A stretch of 11,296 nucleotides of DNA from Oscillospiraceae bacterium (GTDB lineage: Bacteria > Bacillota > Clostridia > Oscillospirales > Oscillospiraceae). The notes beneath the pieces are model-generated. The model saw only the letters and a program-made list of their open reading frames with translations, was not told the DNA's origin and did no database searches. The position numbers were made by a program, and so were the translations under genes. This document shows positions 5,324-11,296 of the stretch, piece by piece. The stretch lies in NCBI GenBank assembly GCA_031264545.1, contig JAISDV010000065.1, positions 1 through 11,296 of the forward strand, given 5' to 3'. How positions within the stretch are numbered: position 1 is the stretch's first letter; every line of letters starts with the position of its first letter.

Positions 5324-7837
5324 TCAGCCTTCCGGCGCGGGCAGGGGCTCAGGCACGTCCTCCGCCTCTTCCTTGTCCGTCCGCGCGATGGAAATAAGCT
5401 TCGCGCCCTCCGCCAGGCGCATCAGGCGAACGCCCTGGGCGGCCCGGCCGAAGGTGCTGATCGTCTCGGCCCCGGTGCGGATGATCGTGCCGTCATCGGA
5501 AATCAGCAGCACATCGTCGTTGTCGCAGACGACCTTGACGTCCGCGACCTTGCCGGTCTTTTCGGTCACATTATAGCTTTTCAGGCCGATTCCGCCGCGG
5601 CGCTGCGGCATACCGTCGCCGCCTCGGAGGTATTCCTCCATAACCGTGCGCTTGCCGAAGCCATTTTCGGTGACAGAGAGCAGAGAGCTGCCCTCGCTGA
5701 CTCGGGCCGCGCCGACGCAGCAGTCGCCCTTGCGCAGGCGGATGCCGCGCACGCCCGTCGCCGTTCTGCCCATAGGCCGCGCGTCATTTTCGTCGAAGCA
5801 GATCGCCATGCCGTCGTGGGTCGCGATGATAATCTTTTGCTTTCCGTCTGTTCTGCGCACGGAGATCAGCTCGTCGTCCTCGGCAAGGCTCAAGGCGCGG
5901 ATGCCGTTGTTTCGGATGTTTTTCAGCGCGCTGATATACATCCGCTTGATTGTCCCGTCCCTTGTTATCATAATAAGATACTCATCCCCGGCATCGAGGC
6001 TGCGCGTCTGGATCATGGCGTTTACGCGCTCGCCCGGCTCGATGGGCAGAAGGTTAATAATGTTCGTCCCCTTCGCCGTACGCCCCGCCTCGGGAATGTG
6101 GTAGCCCTTCTTGCGGTAGACCCTGCCGAAATTTGTGAAGAAAAGGATGAAATCATGGGTCGAAGCCGTGAACACGGTTTCAACAAAATCCTCCTCGCGC
6201 AGGGACTGGGCCGTGATGCCTTTCCCGCCGCGGCGCTGCGCCCGGTAGGTATCCGCCGGTATTCGCTTGATATAACCCGCATGCGTCAGCGTATAGACGC
6301 ATGCCTCCTCGTCGATCAGATCCTCAATATCGATCTCGTCCTCAACATCCTGGATCTCCGTCATGCGCGCATCGCCGAATTTGTCTCCAATCGCAAGCAG
6401 CTCTTCCTTGAGGAGCGCTTTTATCTTTTCCTCGGAAGACAGCAATTCATTAAAATAGGAAATTTTTTCTTCCAGCTCGCGATATTCGTTTTCAAGCTTT
6501 CCCTTCTCGAGCCCCTGCAGACGCTTGAGCTGCATGTCCAGAATCGCCTGTGCCTGGATTTCGGACAGGTCAAAGCGCTGCATGAGGTTCTGCTTCGCGT
6601 CGTCGTAGCTGGTGCGTATGATGCGGATAACCTCGTCGATATGTTCCTGCGCGGTGAGCAGGCCTTCCAGCAGGTGGGCGCGCTCACGCGCCTTTTTAAG
6701 GTCGAACTGAGTCCGGCGGACGATGACCTCCTTCTGGAAGGCGAGATATTCGTCCAGAATGTGCCGCAGGGAGAGGATCTTGGGTTGGGTCTGGTTCTGC
6801 ACCAAGGCGAGCATATTGATCGCGAAAGAGGTCTGCATCTGCGTCTGCGTGAAAAGGCGGTTGAGTACGACCTGGGGATTTGCGTCCTTTTTAAGCTCAA
6901 TGACAATGCGCATGCCGTTGCGGTCGGATTCGTCGCGCAGGCCGGAGATACCCTCCAGCCGCTTATCGCGCACCTGGTCGGCCATGCTTTCGATGAGCGC
7001 GCGTTTATTGACCTGATAGGGCAGCTCCGTCACAATAATGCGCAGGCGGCTTTGACCGTATTCCTCAAAGTCAGTACGGGCGCGGATAACAACCCGTCCC
7101 TTGCCGGTGGCATAGGCTGCGCGGATGCCGGCGCGGCCCATGATGATGCCCCTCGTCGGGAAATCCGGCCCCGTAACGTGCGCCATGAGGTCCGGCAGCT
7201 CCGCTTCGGGATTATCCAGCACGCAGACGCAGGCGCCGATGACCTCGCTCAAGTTGTGCGGGGGAATATTCGTCGCCATGCCGACTGCGATACCGCTGGA
7301 GCCGTTGACCAAAAGGTTCGGAAAGCGGCTTGGGAGCACGCGCGGCTCCCTGCGCGTTTCATCGAAATTCGGATCCCAGCCGACGGTGTCCTTTTCAATA
7401 TCGCGCAGCAGCTCATCGGAAATTCTCGACATGCGCGCCTCAGTGTACCGGTAGGCCGCGGGGGGGTCGCCGTCGATCGAGCCGAAGTTTCCGTGGCCGT
7501 CGACCAGCATATAGCGCATGGAAAAGTCCTGCGCCAAGCGCACCAGCGCGTCGTAGACCGATTGGTCGCCGTGCGGGTGATAGCGGCCCAGCACATCGCC
7601 GACGCAGGTCGCGGACTTTTTAAAGGGCCTGTCACTGGTGAGGTTGTCCTCGTACATCGCGTAAAGGATGCGCCGATGCACGGGCTTTAGTCCGTCGCGC
7701 ACATCCGGCAGCGCTCTGCCGACAATGACGCTCATCGCGTAGTCGATATATGAAGTCCGCATCTCGCTGACAAGCTCGGACGAGACGATTTTCTGCTCGG
7801 GATACCGGATATCCTCCGGCTTATAATCTTTTGCCAT
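5324..7837 (-). CDS. gyrA: DNA gyrase subunit A
   Basis: GyrA is the cleavage-religation and DNA-wrapping subunit of the A2B2 gyrase that introduces negative supercoils. At 837 residues it is full length. Catalytic R130-Y131 lie in AAYRYTEARM. The quinolone-determining region is YHPHGDQSVYDALVR (86-100), where Gln92 occupies the E. coli Ser83 position and Asp96 the Asp87 position. The GyrA box QRRGGKG at 534-540 opens the C-terminal wrapping domain and identifies GyrA rather than ParC. The protein ends in an acidic tail (EEAEDVPEP). The ATG has AAGGTGG seven bases upstream. It follows gyrB by 72 bases with no terminator or clear promoter between, and precedes rnhA by 4 bases. Confidence 0.98.
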   Translation of the reverse strand: MAKDYKPEDIRYPEQKIVSSELVSEMRTSYIDYAMSVIVGRALPDVRDGLKPVHRRILYAMYEDNLTSDRPFKKSATCVGDVLGRYHPHGDQSVYDALVRLAQDFSMRYMLVDGHGNFGSIDGDPPAAYRYTEARMSRISDELLRDIEKDTVGWDPNFDETRREPRVLPSRFPNLLVNGSSGIAVGMATNIPPHNLSEVIGACVCVLDNPEAELPDLMAHVTGPDFPTRGIIMGRAGIRAAYATGKGRVVIRARTDFEEYGQSRLRIIVTELPYQVNKRALIESMADQVRDKRLEGISGLRDESDRNGMRIVIELKKDANPQVVLNRLFTQTQMQTSFAINMLALVQNQTQPKILSLRHILDEYLAFQKEVIVRRTQFDLKKARERAHLLEGLLTAQEHIDEVIRIIRTSYDDAKQNLMQRFDLSEIQAQAILDMQLKRLQGLEKGKLENEYRELEEKISYFNELLSSEEKIKALLKEELLAIGDKFGDARMTEIQDVEDEIDIEDLIDEEACVYTLTHAGYIKRIPADTYRAQRRGGKGITAQSLREEDFVETVFTASTHDFILFFTNFGRVYRKKGYHIPEAGRTAKGTNIINLLPIEPGERVNAMIQTRSLDAGDEYLIMITRDGTIKRMYISALKNIRNNGIRALSLAEDDELISVRRTDGKQKIIIATHDGMAICFDENDARPMGRTATGVRGIRLRKGDCCVGAARVSEGSSLLSVTENGFGKRTVMEEYLRGGDGMPQRRGGIGLKSYNVTEKTGKVADVKVVCDNDDVLLISDDGTIIRTGAETISTFGRAAQGVRLMRLAEGAKLISIARTDKEEAEDVPEPLPAPEG

Positions 7838-7909
7838 GTTGTGACCACCTTAATTTTCCACCCGCCGGAAGAACGCGGGCAGAAAGTATTTGCCGCGCAT
7901 AAGCTGCCG

Positions 7910-9841
7910 CTATATGTCGAGATTGACGGCGTATTTCGCATTCTTCTCAATAAACGCCTTGCGCGGCTCGACCTTTTCTCCCATCAGGACGGTGAATATT
8001 TCGTCGGCCTTGATCGCGTCCTCAAGCGTAATGCGCTTTAAAGTCCGCGTTTCCGGGTTCATCGTCGTGTCCCACAGCTCGTGCGGATCCATCTCGCCGA
8101 GGCCTTTGTTGCGGCTGATGTCAATTTTGCCCCTGCCGTCCTCTCCGCGCATCTCGGCCGACACCCGGTCGCGCTCCTCGTCCGAGAAGGCGTAGCTCGT
8201 CTGCCTGCCGCGCACAAGCTTATACAGCGGCGGCATTGCCGCATAGACAAAGCCGTTGTCGATCAGCGGCCGCATAAAGCGGAAGAAGAAGGTCAGAAGC
8301 AGGGTGCGGATATGACTGCCGTCGACGTCGGCGTCCGCCATGATGATAACCTTGTGGTAGCGGAGCTTAGCGATATCGAAATCCTCACTGATGCCGGCGC
8401 CGAGCGCGGTGATGACCGGCATCAGCTTGTCGTTTGAATAAACCTTATCGGCTCGGGCCTTCTCGACGTTGAGCATCTTGCCCCAAAGGGGCAGAATAGC
8501 CTGGTACCGGCTGTCCCTGCCGCCTGTCGCGCTGCCGCCCGCGGAGTCACCCTCGACGATGTAAAGCTCTGTCAGTCCCGGATCGCGCTCATTGCAGTCG
8601 CGCAGCTTTCCGGGCAGCGTCGAGCCCTCCAGCGCGTTCTTTCGCCGGATGCTTTCACGCGCCCGCCGCGCGGCCTCGCGCGCCCGGTTTGCCGTCAGCG
8701 CTTTGTCGAGGATGAGCCTGCCGACGGAAGGCGTTTCTTCGAGGAAAATGGTAAGCTTCTCAAAAACGATATTATCGATCAGCGTGCGGATCTCGCTGTT
8801 CCCGAGCTTGGCTTTGGTCTGGCCCTCGAACTGGGCGTCCGTAAGCTTGACGGAAATGATGCAGGCGAGTCCCTCGCGGCAGTCCTCTCCGGAAACCTTC
8901 TCGTCATTTTTGAGCATACCGGCCTTCTGTCCATACGCATTGAAAACGCGGGTAAGTGCGGTTTTGAAGCCCGTCTCATGCATGCCGCCCTCCGGCGTAT
9001 GGATGTTGTTGGCAAAGGACAGGATCATCTCGTTATAGCTGTCGTTATATTGGAGGGCGATCTCGGCAACGCTGTCGTCCCGCCCGCCGGACATATAGAT
9101 GACCTCATTGTGCAGGGCGGTTTTATTCCTGTTCAGGTATTTGACGAATTCACGGATACCGCCCTCGTAACGCATTTCATCCCGCACAGGTTCTTCCGGG
9201 CGCAGATCCTCCGTGGCGATATGAAGCCCGGCATTGAGGAAGGCCTGCTCCCGCATGCGGGCGTGGAGCGTCTCATAGTCGAAAACCGTCTCCTCGAAAA
9301 TTTCCGCGTCTGGCTTGAACCGGACGACCGTTCCGGTTTTGTCCGTCGCACCGATTATTTTCATCTCCTGCGTGATATCCCCGCGGGAAAACCGCATCTG
9401 ATAGATATTTCCGTTCTTATGCACCTCGACCTCAAGCCACTCGGACAGGGCGTTGACGACGGACGCGCCGACGCCGTGCAGACCGCCGGCAACCTTGTAG
9501 CCGCCGCCGCCGAACTTTCCGCCGGCGTGCAGGACAGTGTAAACGACCTCGAGTGCCGGCTTTCCCGCCTGCTCCTGAATGTCAACCGGAATACCGCGGC
9601 CATCATCCAAGACGCGGATAATATTGTCCGGTTCAATCGAAACCTCGATATGCGTACAGTAGCCCGCAAGTGCCTCGTCTATCGCGTTGTCGACGATTTC
9701 GTATACCAGATGATGCAGGCCGCTCGCGGAGGTTGAGCCAACGTACATGCCCGGCCTTTTCCTGACGGCCTCAAGTCCCTCGAGGACCTGTATCTGAGAG
9801 GCGTCGTATTCCTGCGTGATCTTATCTGTGATTTCTGCCAT
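7910..9841 (-). CDS. gyrB: DNA gyrase subunit B
   Basis: GyrB is the ATPase subunit of gyrase. The 643 residues carry an N-terminal GHKL ATPase domain with catalytic E48 (YEIVDNAIDEALAG), D79 in LDDGRGIP and the lid GGLHGVG (119-125), then the transducer domain. The TOPRIM domain has EGDSAGG (430-436) and the metal-binding DADVDGSH (503-510). The tail ENP-type region ends in AVNLDI. The length matches Gram-positive GyrB and lacks the about 170-residue Gram-negative insertion. PLWGKMLNVEKAR (451-463) is typical of clostridial gyrases. Lys142 aligns with E. coli Arg136, a novobiocin contact. The ATG at 9841 fits the family N-terminus, although its GAAAGG Shine-Dalgarno is 14 bases away. Another ATG 13 bases upstream is out of frame. 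remB ends 30 bases upstream. Confidence 0.98.
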   Translation of the reverse strand: MAEITDKITQEYDASQIQVLEGLEAVRKRPGMYVGSTSASGLHHLVYEIVDNAIDEALAGYCTHIEVSIEPDNIIRVLDDGRGIPVDIQEQAGKPALEVVYTVLHAGGKFGGGGYKVAGGLHGVGASVVNALSEWLEVEVHKNGNIYQMRFSRGDITQEMKIIGATDKTGTVVRFKPDAEIFEETVFDYETLHARMREQAFLNAGLHIATEDLRPEEPVRDEMRYEGGIREFVKYLNRNKTALHNEVIYMSGGRDDSVAEIALQYNDSYNEMILSFANNIHTPEGGMHETGFKTALTRVFNAYGQKAGMLKNDEKVSGEDCREGLACIISVKLTDAQFEGQTKAKLGNSEIRTLIDNIVFEKLTIFLEETPSVGRLILDKALTANRAREAARRARESIRRKNALEGSTLPGKLRDCNERDPGLTELYIVEGDSAGGSATGGRDSRYQAILPLWGKMLNVEKARADKVYSNDKLMPVITALGAGISEDFDIAKLRYHKVIIMADADVDGSHIRTLLLTFFFRFMRPLIDNGFVYAAMPPLYKLVRGRQTSYAFSDEERDRVSAEMRGEDGRGKIDISRNKGLGEMDPHELWDTTMNPETRTLKRITLEDAIKADEIFTVLMGEKVEPRKAFIEKNAKYAVNLDI

Positions 9842-9871
9842 GTGTTTTTTCCATACCTTTCGGGTTCTTAA

Positions 9872-10135
9872 CTATTCAAAGCTCTGCGTGCCTGCCCGCT
9901 TTAACAGCGTTGCGGCCGCAAGCTGCGATAAATACAGCGTCTGTCCACCCCTCTTGTCCGCGCAGACGACAAAGGCCTTCGGCAGGTCCTCGCACACGTT
10001 TATGACCTGCCCGTTTTTTTCCGCCGCGGAAAGGAATGTCCGCGTCAGGTGCGAATGCGAGGCGCTGTCCAGGTCGCACACGGCCACGACATCCGCATAG
10101 GCCGAGACCGCGTTTTTTCCCAAATGCAAATACAT
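9872..10135 (-). CDS. remB: RemB-type DUF370 regulatory protein
   Basis: The 87-aa product begins MYLHLGKNAVSAYADVVAVCDLDS, the standard opening of the DUF370 family. In Bacillus subtilis the gene in this exact place (formerly yaaB, between recF and gyrB) is remB, which together with the related DNA-binding protein RemA promotes expression of extracellular-matrix genes. The family is small and cytoplasmic, and this protein has no membrane segment. The start is well defined by GGGAG seven bases upstream. The gene lies 14 bases after recF and 30 bases before gyrB, so it is an internal cistron of the replication-gyrase operon. The assignment rests on both sequence and synteny. Whether it controls a matrix in this organism is not shown. 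Confidence 0.88.
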   Translation of the reverse strand: MYLHLGKNAVSAYADVVAVCDLDSASHSHLTRTFLSAAEKNGQVINVCEDLPKAFVVCADKRGGQTLYLSQLAAATLLKRAGTQSFE

Positions 10136-10149
10136 TTATTTCTCCCGTT

Positions 10150-11274
10150 CTAAGCTTTTTCCGGCCCTGACAGCGCCTGCGTTCTTCCGCCCGTAATGCC
10201 GATGATCCTGCCCGCCGTCCGTTTCCGCACCCGGCTGTCCTCGCAGCAAGTGATCAGTGTCTGTCCGCCGCCGATGCGGCTGAGCACAAATTCCTGCCGT
10301 TTTTCGTCCAGCTCGCTTAAAACGTCGTCCAATAAAAGAATAGGGCAGTCTCCCGTATCCTTCAGGGAAAGCGCCCGCTCCGCCATTTTAAGCGAGAGCG
10401 CCGCCGTTCGCGTCTGTCCCTGCGAGGCGTAGAGCCGGGCACTGCTGCCGTTAATGCCGATTTCCAGTTCATCCTTATGGATGCCGGAAAGTACATTGCC
10501 GGAGGCGAGCTCCGCCTGCCTGTGCGCTTTCTGATGCTCAGACAGCGCCGAACAGATTTCCTGCGGCAAGGCGAACGGGTCCTTTACCGAGCCGGCCGTC
10601 TGATAGGCAAGGCTCAGCACCTCGTCACGCCCCGAAAACTCCGCATGGATCGGAATGGCGGCCTCTGTGAGCTTTTGGACAAACGCGGCGCGGTACCGAA
10701 CGATCTGGGCGCCGCAGCGGCACAGGCCGTCCGAAAAATCGTCCAGCGCATCCAGCAGCGCGGGCTTTTCCCGCCAGTCGCGGAGGATACGCCGCTTGTG
10801 CTCATAAAGCCGCGCATATTCAGCGAGGAGCTTTGCATAAGCGGGACGAAGCTGAGAAATCGCCATATCCATAAACCGGCGGCGGGCCTGAGCTCCGTCC
10901 TTTATCATATTAAGATCGCCCGGAGAGAAAAGAACGACTCTTAAGAGCTCGGAGAGCTCAGCGGCGTTTCGCTTGACACCGTTGACAAAGACGCGCTTTC
11001 TCACGCCGAGGGTCAGTCCGATTTGAATTTCCTGCTCACGTCCGGCTGAGAAAACACTGCCCGAAACCAACGCGCTGTCATTTCCGAACGCGATCAATTC
11101 GCTGTCGAACCGCGTGCGGAACCCATGCCCGCAGCTGAGCAAGAATATCCCTTCAAGAAGATTTGTCTTTCCCTGCGCGTTCAGACCTGTCAGAATATTG
11201 ATCCCCGGGGACAGCTCGACGGTTTCGTCCAAATAATTTCGGAAAGTTTCCAATCGGACGGAACGCACGATCAT
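10150..11274 (-). CDS. recF: DNA replication and repair protein RecF
   Basis: RecF is an SMC/ABC-like ATPase that, with RecO and RecR, loads RecA at single-strand gaps. The 374 residues match the usual length of about 360-375. It starts MIVRSVRLETFRNYLDETVE, with Walker A GLNAQGKT at 30-37, the ABC signature SQGQTRTAALSLKMAE at 284-299, and Walker B plus D-loop ILLLDDVLSELDEKRQEF at 312-329. The ATG has GGGGAGGG about six bases upstream and fits known RecF N-termini. Just ahead of it, 11279-11296 read as six codons (ISSGEG) ending in a TAG at 11276-11278. This could be the end of the S4-domain gene (yaaA/rlbA) that usually lies between dnaN and recF, but it is too short to annotate. It is the first complete cistron of the recF-remB-gyrB-gyrA-rnhA operon. 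Confidence 0.97.
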   Translation of the reverse strand: MIVRSVRLETFRNYLDETVELSPGINILTGLNAQGKTNLLEGIFLLSCGHGFRTRFDSELIAFGNDSALVSGSVFSAGREQEIQIGLTLGVRKRVFVNGVKRNAAELSELLRVVLFSPGDLNMIKDGAQARRRFMDMAISQLRPAYAKLLAEYARLYEHKRRILRDWREKPALLDALDDFSDGLCRCGAQIVRYRAAFVQKLTEAAIPIHAEFSGRDEVLSLAYQTAGSVKDPFALPQEICSALSEHQKAHRQAELASGNVLSGIHKDELEIGINGSSARLYASQGQTRTAALSLKMAERALSLKDTGDCPILLLDDVLSELDEKRQEFVLSRIGGGQTLITCCEDSRVRKRTAGRIIGITGGRTQALSGPEKA

Positions 11275-11296
11275 GCTATCCCTCCCCGGACGAGAT

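Noticed and set aside
5306..7690. Long plus-strand open frame (794 codons) opposite gyrA
   Set aside because: It lies antisense to gyrA, which has every expected motif. GC-rich codon use leaves the opposite strand open by chance, and the translation shows no recognisable domain.
11276..11296. C-terminal end of an upstream gene (ISSGEG-stop)
   Set aside because: Only six codons are visible; the S4-domain yaaA/rlbA gene is expected here by synteny, but the sequence alone cannot support it.

Overview
The window joins two different kinds of DNA. Bases about 1-2,750 hold part of a conjugative-element-like accessory module. Bases about 3,030-11,296 hold core chromosome: an initiator tRNA, asnS, and the recF-remB-gyrB-gyrA-rnhA run that in Firmicutes normally lies just downstream of dnaA-dnaN. 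The remB (DUF370) gene between recF and gyrB, a GyrB of 643 residues without the Gram-negative insertion, the GyrB wording PLWGKMLNVEKAR and the fairly GC-rich coding sequence suggest a member of the Clostridia, possibly the Oscillospiraceae / clostridial cluster IV. That placement is inference from remembered family sequences; no search was run.

Layout. (1) 1-2,687, all minus strand: four ORFs read leftwards, away from the tRNA. They are a 226-aa protein of unknown function, a 125-aa protein of unknown function, a 393-aa ArdA-like antirestriction protein with a GTG start, and a further protein cut by the left edge. They resemble accessory genes of Tn1549-like and other clostridial integrative conjugative elements (ICEs). 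No integrase, relaxase or other mobility gene is visible, so the element itself is inferred. (2) 2,688-3,031: a gene-free, AT-rich junction with a strong hairpin terminator, a perfect 17-bp inverted repeat, an imperfect direct repeat and the tRNA terminator. (3) 3,032-3,108: initiator tRNA-Met (minus), with a near-consensus promoter at 3,168-3,196. (4) 3,382-4,776: asnS (plus), driven by a near-consensus promoter at 3,251-3,279, divergent from the tRNA promoter. (5) 4,885-11,274: minus-strand operon recF > remB > gyrB > gyrA > rnhA, closely spaced and convergent with asnS, with a 15-bp hairpin in the convergent gap.

How the genes fit together. The core genes serve replication and genome upkeep: RecF loads RecA at gaps, gyrase controls supercoiling, and RNase HI removes RNA-DNA hybrids. 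tRNA-fMet and AsnRS serve translation. Because recF lies next to dnaN in most Firmicutes, the replication origin is probably a few kb beyond the right edge, so the accessory module sits close to oriC.

The points most worth a second look are the two terminator hairpins placed directly in front of Shine-Dalgarno sequences in the mobile module, the palindrome upstream of its first gene, the internal duplication in the ArdA-like protein, a glutamine at the main quinolone-resistance position of GyrA, a lysine at the novobiocin-contact arginine of GyrB, and rnhA as the last cistron of the gyrase operon. I did not find a clearly new biological system.
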